Assembly: GCF_000371965.1 (NCBI RefSeq)
Contig: NZ_AQUO01000001.1
Span: 924,001 to 988,000, forward strand
From: Paracoccus sp. N5
GTDB taxonomy: Bacteria; Pseudomonadota; Alphaproteobacteria; Rhodobacterales; Rhodobacteraceae
Length of the DNA: 64,000 nt
Reading direction: 5' to 3'
The translations under genes and the position numbers were made by a program. Position 1 is the stretch's first letter. Each line of letters opens with the position of its first letter. The notes beneath the pieces were generated by a model. The model was given only the letters and a program-made list of their open reading frames with translations, did not search any database and was not told where the DNA came from. Shown in pieces: positions 25,460-36,010 of the stretch.

Positions 25460-26367
25460 CCGAAACGCGCGCGGGCTTCGTCGCCCTGATCGGCGAGCCG
25501 AATGCCGGGAAATCCACCCTGCTGAACCAGATGGTCGGGGCCAAGGTCTCGATCGTGACGCATAAGGTGCAGACCACCCGCGCCCGCATCCGCGGCATCG
25601 CCATGCACGGGCCGGCGCAGGTGGTCTTCGTCGATACGCCCGGCATCTTTCGCCCGCGCCGCCGGCTGGACCGCAGCATGGTCAAGGCCGCCTGGGGCGG
25701 CGCTGCCGATGCCGACGTGATCCTGCTCTTGATCGAGGCGCATCGCGGGCTGACCGAGGGCGCGCAGGCGATCATCGCGAGCTTGCGCGAACATGCCGGC
25801 AAGACTCCGGTCGCGCTGGTCATCAACAAGATCGACCGGGTCAAGGCCGAGGTGCTGCTGGCCCTGTCGCAACAGGTCAACGAGACCTTCCCCTTCGCCC
25901 GGACCTTCATGATCTCGGCCGAAAAGGGCTATGGCTGCAACGACCTGATGGATTGGCTGGCGGCCGAAGTGCCCGCCGGGCCCTGGCTTTACCCCGAGGA
26001 CCAGGTCGCCGACCTGCCGATGCGCATGATCGCCGCCGAGATCACCCGCGAGAAGCTGACCCTGCGCCTGCACGAGGAAATCCCCTATCAGTTGACGGTC
26101 GAGACCGAGCGCTGGGAGGAGAAGAAGGACGGCTCGGCCCGCGTCGACCAGATCGTCTATGTCGCCCGCCCCGGCCACAAGGGCATCGTCCTGGGCAAGG
26201 GCGGCGAGACCATCAAGGCCGTGGGCCAGGCGGCGCGGGCCGAGCTGGCCGAGTTCATGGGCCGCCCCGTCCACCTGTTCCTGCAGGTCAAGGTGCGCGA
26301 GAACTGGCTGGACGAGGCCGAGCGCTACAACGAGATGGGCCTCGACTTCCGCGACGGCGATGCCTGA
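25456..26367 (+). CDS. era: GTPase Era
   Basis: Ribosome-assembly GTPase that binds the 3' end of 16S rRNA. G1 GEPNAGKSTLLNQM near residues 12-25, G2 TTRARIRGI, G3 DTPGIF near 61, G4 NKIDR near 120; the C-terminal KH domain includes VARPGHKGIVLGKGGETIK near 236-254. Length 303. Start ATG 25456 overlaps the rnc stop. The last codons lie within a 12-base direct duplication described separately. Confidence 0.97.
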   Translation: MTETRAGFVALIGEPNAGKSTLLNQMVGAKVSIVTHKVQTTRARIRGIAMHGPAQVVFVDTPGIFRPRRRLDRSMVKAAWGGAADADVILLLIEAHRGLTEGAQAIIASLREHAGKTPVALVINKIDRVKAEVLLALSQQVNETFPFARTFMISAEKGYGCNDLMDWLAAEVPAGPWLYPEDQVADLPMRMIAAEITREKLTLRLHEEIPYQLTVETERWEEKKDGSARVDQIVYVARPGHKGIVLGKGGETIKAVGQAARAELAEFMGRPVHLFLQVKVRENWLDEAERYNEMGLDFRDGDA

Positions 26368-26386
26368 GGCCGCCGATGCCTGAGGC
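26360..26386 (+). repeat. 12-base direct duplication at the era / DUF1491 junction
   Basis: ATGCCTGAGGC occurs at 26360 and again at 26376. The first copy contains the era stop codon, the second provides the start codon of the DUF1491 gene. Starting at the first ATG would give only seven codons, so the duplication appears to have moved or copied the downstream start. Confidence 0.6.
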
Positions 26387-26711
26387 GAGGCTCGCGGCCG
26401 GGATCTGGGTCGCGGCCTATCTGCGCCGGCTGGGGCTGGCCGACATCCCGGCCTATGTCACCCGCCACGGCGACGACACCGCCGGCAGCGTCATGGTGAA
26501 ATGCGCGACGTTGGACGGGCGGGCCAGCCTCTGGGTCCGGGAATGGGATCTGGAGACCGACCGGCGGGTCTGGATCCGGCTGAACGAGGCGCCCGAGCGC
26601 GACATCGACGCCGAGATCGCCCGCAATGCCGGCCGCGACCCCGACCTGTGGGTGATCGAGATCGAGAGCCGCGACGGCAGCACCCTGCTGGACCAGGACG
26701 GGCTGGCTTGA
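26376..26711 (+). CDS. DUF1491-family protein
   Basis: A 111-residue conserved alphaproteobacterial protein with no known function. Typical sequence: VAAYLRRLGLADIPAYVTRHGD, SVMVKCATLDGRASLWVRE and NAGRDPDLWVIEIESRDG. It is regularly found close to era in this class. It follows era by 8 bases and is the last gene before a terminator-like region. Confidence 0.85.
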   Translation: MPEARLAAGIWVAAYLRRLGLADIPAYVTRHGDDTAGSVMVKCATLDGRASLWVREWDLETDRRVWIRLNEAPERDIDAEIARNAGRDPDLWVIEIESRDGSTLLDQDGLA

Positions 26712-26722
26712 ATCCTTGGCGG

Positions 26723-26745
26723 GGGTATTTGGAAAACGGTGAAAG
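26723..26745 (+). repeat. Dispersed GTATTTG element, copy B1
   Basis: GGGTATTTGGAAAAC followed by GGTGAAAG, preceded by TTGGCGG. It lies 11 bases after the DUF1491 stop. The 23 bases match the in-frame helicase copy (33245..33267 complement) with only two differences. Confidence 0.75.
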
Positions 26746-26771
26746 CGCGCCGGGATCGCCCGGGCTCGCGC
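26745..26771 (+). terminator. GC-rich hairpin after the pdxJ-era run
   Basis: GCGCG (26745..26749) pairs with CGCGC (26767..26771) and CCGGG with CCCGG around an ATCG loop, with a three-base bulge. The hairpin stands between two copies of the dispersed element. No strong T-run follows. It probably ends transcription of the era operon. Confidence 0.5.
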
Positions 26772-26778
26772 TTGGCAT

Positions 26779-26800
26779 GGGTATTTGGGGAGCAAAGAAG
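26779..26800 (+). repeat. Dispersed GTATTTG element, copy B2
   Basis: GGGTATTTGGGGAGCAAAG then AAG, again preceded by TTGGC (TTGGCAT). Same orientation as copy B1 and 56 bases from it. Its arm matches copy A rather than copy B1. Confidence 0.7.
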
Positions 26801-26883
26801 CCGGGGTTTGGAGCGGTTCCCGGACGGGCCTGGCGTGACGCGGCGATCCCGGCGCGCGAACCGCTAAATCTTGTGGCTTTCCC

Positions 26884-26912
26884 GTGACATTCCCCGGCTT
26901 TGCCCCTATAAG
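26884..26912 (+). promoter_or_regulatory. Promoter of gyrB
   Basis: GTGACA (26884..26889) and TATAAG (26907..26912) are separated by exactly 17 bases, a near-consensus housekeeping promoter. Transcription would begin near 26919, giving a short leader with AGGATAAG before ATG 26942. Confidence 0.75.
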
Positions 26913-26941
26913 ATGCGAGCCCAAGGCAGGATAAGAAGACG

Positions 26942-29380
<2,439 letters not shown>

Positions 29381-29591
29381 CCAAATTCCGGCAGTTGCAG
29401 GGGACAGGACCGCCAAAGGTTAACGCAACCGGAGATTGATTGTTGCTATCATGCCGCGCATCGTGCGAGACAGTGCCCAATCAGTGCCCCGCGGCTTGCA
29501 GCGCGGCGTTAGCGAGACTAGTTCTGGTTCAAATCCGACGCCCGCGAGACTTGCTCCTGTGCCGGGCCTTGTCACATTAGGAGAGATGAAT
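29381..29591 (+). other. Leader and possible decayed attachment site between gyrB and the OMP gene
   Basis: About 210 bases with no protein gene. Near 29470..29490 CAGTGCCC occurs twice, 3 bases apart. Near 29525..29550 GGTTCAAATCC followed by GACGCCCGCG resembles the T-arm and acceptor end of a tRNA, but T-stem pairing fails beyond three pairs and no full tRNA can be folded. A TATCAT at 29447..29452 could be a -10 box without a good -35. AGGAG for the downstream gene is at 29579..29583. Confidence 0.35.
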
Positions 29592-30305
29592 ATGCGCGCA
29601 GCATACCTGACCGCCCCCCTCGCCGTTCTGGGCGCCTTCGCCGCCAATGCCGGCGGCTACACCCCCCCGGTGGTCGAACCCGAGGTCGTGACACCGATTG
29701 TCGAGACCGCTCCGGTCGGCGACTGGGCCGGCGGCTATGCCGGTCTGACCCTGGGCTATGCCTTTGGCGGCGAAGACGCTGTCGGCATCAACTCGCCGGG
29801 CGGCCTCGGCGGCACCCCGGACGAGCTGAAGATGAACGGCGTCAACGGCGGCGTGCATGTCGGCTATCGCTGGCAGCGGGATCGCTGGGTGTTCGGCCCC
29901 GAGCTGGGCTATGAAGGCGGCAGCATCGAGGACAGCTTCTCGACCAACGGCTACGACGCCGAAGCGAAGGTCAAGAACGTGCTCGCCCTGCGCATGAAGA
30001 CCGGCTACGAAGTCAGCCCCGGCATGCTGGTCTATGGCATCGCCGGTGTGGCGCGCGCCAAGGTCGACTATTCGGTCGAGGGCACGGGTGGCGCAGGCGC
30101 CATCGACCTGAACGACAGCTATTCCAAGACCGGCTACATCGTCGGCCTGGGCGCCGAGAAAAAGCTGAACGACCGCATGTCGGTGACCGGCGAATATGAA
30201 TTCGCCAACTTCGGCAAGGAAGAGCTGGAAGATGGCCTCGGCGCCTCGACCAACGCCACGGCGAAATTCCACAACGTCAAGCTGGGCCTGAACTTCAAGT
30301 TCTGA
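29592..30305 (+). CDS. Outer-membrane beta-barrel protein (opacity/OmpA-N-like porin family)
   Basis: A 237-residue protein with a signal peptide (RAAYLTAPLAVLGAFAANA, cleavage near residue 20). The mature part alternates strands typical of an 8-stranded barrel: GYAGLTLGYAFGGE, GVHVGYRWQRDRWVFGPELG, LALRMKTGYEV, YIVGLGAEKKLNDRMSVTGEY, and ends FHNVKLGLNFKF with the C-terminal Phe recognised by the Bam complex. ATG 29592 is preferred over 29586 because AGGAG stands 8 bases ahead of it. A strong terminator follows, so it is a single-gene unit. Confidence 0.88.
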   Translation: MRAAYLTAPLAVLGAFAANAGGYTPPVVEPEVVTPIVETAPVGDWAGGYAGLTLGYAFGGEDAVGINSPGGLGGTPDELKMNGVNGGVHVGYRWQRDRWVFGPELGYEGGSIEDSFSTNGYDAEAKVKNVLALRMKTGYEVSPGMLVYGIAGVARAKVDYSVEGTGGAGAIDLNDSYSKTGYIVGLGAEKKLNDRMSVTGEYEFANFGKEELEDGLGASTNATAKFHNVKLGLNFKF

Positions 30306-30339
30306 TCCGCACGATCTGATCCGGCTCCACGGACGGGAC

Positions 30340-30364
30340 AGGGTCGCCTTCGGGCGGCCCTTTC
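30340..30364. terminator. Strong terminator between convergent genes
   Basis: AGGGTCGCC-TTCG-GGCGGCCCT (30340..30361) is a 9-bp stem with a TTCG tetraloop, followed by TTCTCG on the plus strand. It ends the OMP transcript and may serve pdeM from the other side. Confidence 0.8.
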
Positions 30365-30367
30365 TCG

Positions 30368-31024
30368 TTAGCGCCGCCGCGGCTGGCCGATGGGCAGCGG
30401 GATGGCCCGCGGCCCGCAGGCGATGGCCAGCCCGCGCGGCACCAGCGCCTGCACGGCCGCATGGTCATGCGCAAGGCCGCCGGTATAGGCGCCGAAGGCC
30501 GGCAGCAGCAGGTGCTGCGGCCCCAGCAGGAAGGCGCGCCGCCGCTCGCCGGCCAGGCGCACGACCGGGTGGAAATGCCCGGAGATATCCGGCCCCGGCC
30601 CGGCCTCGTGCCGCAGCGCCACCGGGCCAAGCCGCAGCTCCGCCGCCGCGCGGCCAGGCAGATGCCGCGGCGCGGCCGGGTCGTGGTTGCCATGCAGCCA
30701 GACCCACTCCCGCCCGCGCGCCAACGCCAGCAGCGCGCCCGCGACCAGCGGATCCAGCGCCTGCGCCGCTGCCAGGTCGTCGAAACCGTCGCCCAGGCTG
30801 ACAATGACCTCGGGCGCCAGAGCCGCGATCTCGCCGGCCAGGCGCTCCAGCGTGGCCAGCCCCTCATAGGGCGGCAGCAAGGGGCCGCCGCGCCGGGCCA
30901 GGCGCTCGGATTTTCCCAGGTGCAGATCGGCGACGACCAGCCAGCGCCCGCCGGGCCACCACAGCGCACCCGAGCCCCGCGCCTCCAGCGACAGGCCATG
31001 GAAATCGAACAGGTATCCGGTCAT
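30368..31024 (-). CDS. pdeM: Ligase-associated DNA-damage-response phosphoesterase PdeM
   Basis: A 218-residue calcineurin-like metallo-phosphoesterase. Metal motifs in order: VVADLHLGKSE near residue 31, SLGDGFDD near 79, LHGNHDP near 112, SGHFHPV near 148. It is the fourth member of the set exonuclease-ligase-helicase-PdeM, found together in many proteobacteria and presumed to repair DNA damage. It overlaps the helicase gene by 4 bases and is last in the operon. Confidence 0.9.
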   Translation of the reverse strand: MTGYLFDFHGLSLEARGSGALWWPGGRWLVVADLHLGKSERLARRGGPLLPPYEGLATLERLAGEIAALAPEVIVSLGDGFDDLAAAQALDPLVAGALLALARGREWVWLHGNHDPAAPRHLPGRAAAELRLGPVALRHEAGPGPDISGHFHPVVRLAGERRRAFLLGPQHLLLPAFGAYTGGLAHDHAAVQALVPRGLAIACGPRAIPLPIGQPRRR

Positions 31025-33450
31025 GCGATGCCTTCCAGCCCGGCCTCGCGCATCAGCGCCTCGGCCTCGATCCGGGCCAGCCGCTCGCGGCCCTCGCCGC
31101 GGATCGGCACCCGGCCCATCTCCAACAACAGCGGCGCGGCCAGGGGCGAGACGCGATCGAGCAGCCGGTGCTCGCGCCGGGGCGAGCGCGCCAGCATTTC
31201 CTCGATGCGGCCGAAATCGACCAAGCCGCGCCCGGCTTCCTGGGCGGTAACGCGCAGCATCAGGTGGTCGGGGTCGTATTTCCGCAGCGTGTCATAAAGG
31301 ATGTCGCTGGAAAACGTCGCCTGCCGCCCGGATTTGCGCAGCCCGGGCATATTGCGCTGGATCAGCCCGGCCACGGTCGCGACATTGCGGAAGGTGCGCT
31401 TCATCACCGCGTTCTCGCCCAGCCAGTCGCCCAGGCCCGCGCGCAGCCGTTCCGCGTCAAGCAGCGGCGCCGGATCCGCGACCTTGTCCAGCGACCAGAC
31501 CAGCAGCGCGTAATCGGTCGAGATGAAGCCCAGCGGGCCCAGCCCTTGCTGCTCCATCTCGCGCGTCAGCAGCAGGCCCAGCGTCTGCAGGGCATTGCGC
31601 CCGGCAAAGCCATAAAGCGCGAAATGCCACAGCCCGGCATGGGGAAAGCTTTCCGAGAGCAGCAGCCCCGGCTCGGGCAGGCGGCTGACCTCGGCCTGCA
31701 AACCCAGCCAGTCGCGGGTATCTGGCGGCAGCGCGGCATGGCGGGCCGGATCACCGATCAGCGCCAGCACCCGATGCGCAAGCTGCGTCGACATGGCCAG
31801 CTTGACCCCGGAATAGACCGCGATCTTCGGCTGTCGCGAGGGGTCGGGCGTGACCTCGACCACCATCTCGCGCAGCGCGTCCATGCGCACCACGCGGCCG
31901 CCGATCAGGAAGCTGTCGCCCGGCGTCAGGCCGGCGGCAAAAGCCTCCTCGACCTCGCCCAGGGGGGCGCCGCCCCGGCCGCGCAGGCGCACCTTCAGCA
32001 TCTCGGCCTCGACGATGGTGCCGACATTCATGCGCAAGAGCTTCGCCGCACGCGGGTCGCGCAGGCACCACAGCCCGCCGCGCAGCATCAGCCGCTGCCA
32101 GCGGTCATAGGCGCGCAGCGCATAGCCGCCGGTGGCCGCGAAATCCAGGCAGGCGTCGAAATCGGCGCGCGCCAGCTCGCGATAGGGCCCCGCCGTCACC
32201 ACCTCGGCATAAAGCGCGTCGGCATCGAAGGGCGCGGCGCAGGCGGTCAGCAGCATATGCTGGCAAAGCACGTCCAGCGGCCCCGGCCCGCGCGGCTCGC
32301 CGTCCAGGTCGCGTTCGCGCACGGCCTCCAGCGCGGCCACGCATTCGATCTGCTCGAAGCGGTTCGCCGGCACGATCCGCGCCTTCGAGGGCGCGTTATA
32401 GCGGTGGTTCGCCCGGCCGATGCGCTGCACCAGCCGCTTGACGTTCTTCGGCGCCCCGACCTGGATCACCAGATCGACCGCGCCCCAGTCGATGCCCAGG
32501 TCCAGGCTGCCGGTGGCGACCACGGCGCGCAATTCGCCCGCCGCCATCGCCGCCTCGACGCGGGCGCGCTGCTCGCGCGCCAGGCTGCCGTGATGCAGGC
32601 CGATGGGCAGGTTCTCGTCATTCGCGGCCCAGAGCGCCTGGAAGAACAGCTCGGCCTGCGCCCGCGTATTGATGAAGATGATCGTGGTGCGCGCCGATTT
32701 CACCGCCGCCAGCACCTCGGGAATGGCGTAATGCCCGCCGCCGCCGGACCAGGGCGCGGGGCGCGCGGTCGGCAGCATGGCGATGTCCGGGTCCGGTCCC
32801 GGATCGGCCTCGACGATCTCGACCGGCCCGGCGCCGGTCATGAAGCCGGCCAGCGCCTGCGGATCCTCGACCGTCGCCGACAGCCCGGTCACCCGCAGCC
32901 CCGGCGACAGCGCCCGCAGCCGCGCCAGCCCCAGCATCAGCTGGTCGCCGCGCTTGCTTTCGGCCAGGGCGTGCAATTCGTCCAGCACCACCCGGCGCAG
33001 CCCGCCAAAGATCGCCGGCGCCTGGGGATAGCTCAGCATCAGGGCCAGGCTCTCGGGCGTGGTCAGCAGGATCTCGGGCGGATCGACGCGCTGCCGGCGC
33101 CGCTGCGTCTGGCCGGTGTCGCCGGTGCGGTCCTCGACGCGGATGCCCAGGCCCAGCTCGGCCACCGGCCGCCCCAGGTTGCGGGCAATGTCCGCCGTCA
33201 GCGCCTTCAGCGGCGAGACATAAAGCGTATGCAGCCCCTTCCGGCTTTCTCTGTTTTCCAAATACCCATCCGGCCCCGCCACCGGCGCCAGCTCCACCAG
33301 CGAGGGCAGGAACCCCGCCAGCGTCTTGCCGCCGCCGGTGGGCGCGATCAGCAGGCTGTCGCCCGGCGCCGCCAGCAGCGCCAGCTGATGCGGGTGCGGC
33401 TGCCAGCCCTGCCGCGCGAACCAGTCGTGGAACAGCTCCGGCAGGATCAC
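31021..33450 (-). CDS. Ligase-associated DNA-damage-response DEXH-box helicase (Lhr-type)
   Basis: An 809-residue superfamily-2 helicase. Walker A LIAPTGGGKTLAGFLPSL near residues 30-47, VLDELHAL (DEXH) near 148, IFINTRAQAELF and GRANHRYN in the second RecA domain, then the Lhr winged-helix and core domain to the end. Starts with GTG 33450 overlapping the ligase stop. Odd feature: between FLPSLVELAPVAG and GLHTLYVSPLKALT lies PDGYLENRESRK, encoded by a copy of the dispersed GTATTTG element in frame; relatives I know have a shorter join here. The insertion is in a loop between motifs I and Ia, so the protein may still work. Confidence 0.92.
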   Translation of the reverse strand: MILPELFHDWFARQGWQPHPHQLALLAAPGDSLLIAPTGGGKTLAGFLPSLVELAPVAGPDGYLENRESRKGLHTLYVSPLKALTADIARNLGRPVAELGLGIRVEDRTGDTGQTQRRRQRVDPPEILLTTPESLALMLSYPQAPAIFGGLRRVVLDELHALAESKRGDQLMLGLARLRALSPGLRVTGLSATVEDPQALAGFMTGAGPVEIVEADPGPDPDIAMLPTARPAPWSGGGGHYAIPEVLAAVKSARTTIIFINTRAQAELFFQALWAANDENLPIGLHHGSLAREQRARVEAAMAAGELRAVVATGSLDLGIDWGAVDLVIQVGAPKNVKRLVQRIGRANHRYNAPSKARIVPANRFEQIECVAALEAVRERDLDGEPRGPGPLDVLCQHMLLTACAAPFDADALYAEVVTAGPYRELARADFDACLDFAATGGYALRAYDRWQRLMLRGGLWCLRDPRAAKLLRMNVGTIVEAEMLKVRLRGRGGAPLGEVEEAFAAGLTPGDSFLIGGRVVRMDALREMVVEVTPDPSRQPKIAVYSGVKLAMSTQLAHRVLALIGDPARHAALPPDTRDWLGLQAEVSRLPEPGLLLSESFPHAGLWHFALYGFAGRNALQTLGLLLTREMEQQGLGPLGFISTDYALLVWSLDKVADPAPLLDAERLRAGLGDWLGENAVMKRTFRNVATVAGLIQRNMPGLRKSGRQATFSSDILYDTLRKYDPDHLMLRVTAQEAGRGLVDFGRIEEMLARSPRREHRLLDRVSPLAAPLLLEMGRVPIRGEGRERLARIEAEALMREAGLEGIA
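33245..33267 (-). repeat. Dispersed GTATTTG element, copy C, in frame inside the helicase gene
   Basis: On the coding (minus) strand the sequence is GGGTATTTGGAAAAC then AGAGAAAG, two differences from intergenic copy B1 over 23 bases. It is read in frame as GYLENRES and lies just after the ATP-binding motif of the helicase. Confidence 0.75.
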
Positions 33451-34991
33451 AGCATCGCCTCGAGCGTTTCCAGCCGGTCCGCCTCGGCCGCGGGCTTGTC
33501 CCAGCGGATGCGGCTGATGCGCGGAAAGCGCATCGCCACCCCCGAGCGGTGCCGGGTCGAGCGGTTCAGCCCCTCGAAAGCCACCTCGACCACCAGCTTC
33601 GGCGCCAGGGCCCGCACCGGGCCGAAGCGTTCGGTGGTATTGGCGCGCACGAACTTGTCCAGTTCGCGCAGCTCGGCATCGGTGAAGCCGAAATAGGCCT
33701 TGCCGACCGGCACCAGCTCGTCGCCCTGCCACAGGCCGAAGGTGAAATCCGAATGAAAGCCCGAGCGCTTGCCATGGCCGCGCTGCGCATAGATCAGCAC
33801 CGCATCGACCACCATCGGGTCGCGCTTCCACTTGAACCAGGGCCCGCGCGGCCGGCCGGCGACATAGGCCGAATCGCGGCGCTTGATCATCACCCCCTCG
33901 ATCACCGCGGCCGGAGGATCGGCGCGCAGGGCCGCCAGATCCTCCCAGCTCGCGAAATCCAGCAGCGGCGAGATGTCGATGCCCGGCCCGAAATCCGCCG
34001 CCTCCAGCACGGCGCGCCGCAGGGCCAGGGGCTCGGCGCGCAGGTCGCGGCCCTGCCAGATCAGCAGGTCGTAAAGCCGCAGGCCGGCCGGGTGGCTTGC
34101 CAGCAGCGCGCGCCCCACCGCCTTGCGGTTCAGCCGCTTCTGCAACTCGCCAAAGGGCGCCACCTCGCCCGCGCGGCGGACCAGCAATTCGCCATCGGCG
34201 CTGCCGTCGAAATCCATCGCGTCGATCACGTCGGGAAAGGCATGGGAAATATCCTCTCCCGTCCGGGAATAAAGCCGCTTGACCCCGCCGTCGCTGACCG
34301 CCTGCACGCGGATTCCGTCCCATTTCCATTCCGCGACATGCTCGGCCGGGTCCAGCGCGCGAAGCTCGTCCAGATCGGTCGGCGTCGACAGCATCACCGG
34401 CCGGAACGGCGCCAGCGCCGCGCTTTCCGGCCGCGCGCCGCCGCCGATCCAGCCGAAAAGCGGCGCATAGGGCGGCGCCAGCCCGTGCCAGACCTCTTCC
34501 AGATCGGCGACCGAGGGCGCGCCCATCCCGGCCAGCGCCATGCGCGCCATCCGCGCCGACAGGCCGACGCGCAGATTGCCGGTGGCGAGCTTCAGGAAGG
34601 CCAGCCGCTCGGACGGTCCCAGCCGGTCCAGCATCCCGGCGATCGCGCCGGGCAGCCCGGCCTTGCCGGTGGTCTGCAGCAGTTCGACCGCCTGCGACAG
34701 CGGCGGGTCGTCCTCGGCGCCCTCGGGCCAGACCAGGGCGATGGTCTCGGCCAGGTCGCCGACGAAATCATAGCTCAGCGCCAGCAGCTGCCCGTCGATG
34801 CGCTCGGCCGCCAGCCCCCGCAGCAGCGAGGGCGTGACCCGGCGCAATTCCAGCTCGCCAGTCAGCGCCGCCAGGGCCCAGCCGCGATCCGGGTCCGGCG
34901 TGCGTTCCAGGTAATGCTGCACATGCTGCAGCTTCGCATTGCGCGCCGGCGTAAAGGCCAGGCGTTCCAGCAGGGCGGCGAAAGCCTTCAT
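33447..34991 (-). CDS. ATP-dependent DNA ligase
   Basis: Seals DNA nicks using ATP. A 514-residue protein: N-terminal DNA-binding domain (residues 1-200), adenylation domain with the lysine motif EWKWDGIRVQ near 222, then motif III-V segments (DFDGSADGELLVR near 255, IEGVMIKRRDSAYVAGRPRG near 355-375 and WFKWKRDPM near 378), and an OB-fold domain to the end. It is the ligase of the ligase-associated repair cluster rather than the NAD-dependent replicative LigA. Overlaps with both neighbours (4 bases each) show a single tightly coupled operon. Confidence 0.93.
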   Translation of the reverse strand: MKAFAALLERLAFTPARNAKLQHVQHYLERTPDPDRGWALAALTGELELRRVTPSLLRGLAAERIDGQLLALSYDFVGDLAETIALVWPEGAEDDPPLSQAVELLQTTGKAGLPGAIAGMLDRLGPSERLAFLKLATGNLRVGLSARMARMALAGMGAPSVADLEEVWHGLAPPYAPLFGWIGGGARPESAALAPFRPVMLSTPTDLDELRALDPAEHVAEWKWDGIRVQAVSDGGVKRLYSRTGEDISHAFPDVIDAMDFDGSADGELLVRRAGEVAPFGELQKRLNRKAVGRALLASHPAGLRLYDLLIWQGRDLRAEPLALRRAVLEAADFGPGIDISPLLDFASWEDLAALRADPPAAVIEGVMIKRRDSAYVAGRPRGPWFKWKRDPMVVDAVLIYAQRGHGKRSGFHSDFTFGLWQGDELVPVGKAYFGFTDAELRELDKFVRANTTERFGPVRALAPKLVVEVAFEGLNRSTRHRSGVAMRFPRISRIRWDKPAAEADRLETLEAML

Positions 34992-35980
34992 TCCTCGGCC
35001 TCGTCCTCATAGCCGACCAGCCGCAGCGGCCGGGCCGGGATCTGCGCCAGCTCGCACCAGCGGATCACGCCGTCCTCGGTGCCATGCGTGACCCAGACCT
35101 CGGAGGGGGCCAATTCGGTCAGCGTGCCGGTCAGCATCGGCCAGTCGACATGGTCGCTGATGACCAGGGGCAGCTCGACGCCCCTTTGCCGCGCCCGCGC
35201 CCGGACCGTCATCCAGCCCGAGGCGAAGCCCAGCACCGGGTCGCGAAAGCGCTGCACCCAAAGGCTCGCGAAGGCCGAAGGCGGCGCGATGACCAGCTGC
35301 GCCGGCACCTCGTCGGCCGTGGCAGGGACCAGTTCGCCCAGATCGACGCCCTGCTGGACGTAATAGTCGCACAGCGTCTTCAGCGCGCCATGGATGGCGA
35401 TGGGCGCGTCATAGCCCGCCGCGCGCAGCAGCGCGATGACATGCTGCGCCTTGCCCAGGGCATAGGCACCGATCAGATGCGGGCGGTCGGGAAACTCGGC
35501 CATGCTGGCCAAGAGCTTCTCGACCTGGGTCGCGGGCTCGGGAAAGCGGAACACCGGCAGGCCGAAGGTCGCCTCGGTCACGAAGATGTCGCAGGGCACG
35601 GCTTCGAACGGCGCGCAGGTCGGGTTCGGCTGCCGGGTGTAGTCGCCCGAGACGACGATGCGGCAATCGCCCGAGGTCACCGCGATCTGGCTCGATCCCA
35701 GCACATGCCCGGCCGGGTGAAAGCCGACCGAGACGCCGCCAAGCCGCATCTCGCCCGCCGCGACCTGGGTCGAGCCAGCGAAATCCGGCCCCATGCGCAG
35801 CCGCATGATGTCCAGCGTCTGCTGGCTCGCCAGCACGGCGCCATGGCCGGCACGGGCGTGGTCGGAATGGCCGTGGGTGATCAGCGCACGCGCGACCGGG
35901 CGCAAGGGGTCGATGTGGAAATCGCCCTCGGGGCAGTAAAGCCCGGCCTCGGTCGGCAAAAGGATCGGATCGGCGCGCAT
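34988..35980 (-). CDS. Ligase-associated DNA-damage-response exonuclease (MBL fold)
   Basis: A 330-residue metallo-beta-lactamase/beta-CASP-type nuclease. Metal motif ALITHGHSDHARAGHG near residues 34-49, GHVLGSSQIAV near 93, VVSGDYTRQPNP near 111; C-terminal beta-CASP residues near DHVDWPMLTGTL and WVTHGTED. First gene of the four-gene repair operon. Its start at 35980 is 30 bases from the end of the Lrp gene, which reads in the same direction. Confidence 0.92.
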   Translation of the reverse strand: MRADPILLPTEAGLYCPEGDFHIDPLRPVARALITHGHSDHARAGHGAVLASQQTLDIMRLRMGPDFAGSTQVAAGEMRLGGVSVGFHPAGHVLGSSQIAVTSGDCRIVVSGDYTRQPNPTCAPFEAVPCDIFVTEATFGLPVFRFPEPATQVEKLLASMAEFPDRPHLIGAYALGKAQHVIALLRAAGYDAPIAIHGALKTLCDYYVQQGVDLGELVPATADEVPAQLVIAPPSAFASLWVQRFRDPVLGFASGWMTVRARARQRGVELPLVISDHVDWPMLTGTLTELAPSEVWVTHGTEDGVIRWCELAQIPARPLRLVGYEDEAEE

Positions 35981-36010
35981 GAGCCCAAGATGTAGAACAT
36001 TTCGTGAAAA

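Noticed and set aside
29520..29560. A tRNA gene at the GGTTCAAATCC motif
   Set aside because: Only the T-loop fits; the T-stem pairs for three positions and there is no D-arm or anticodon arm upstream.
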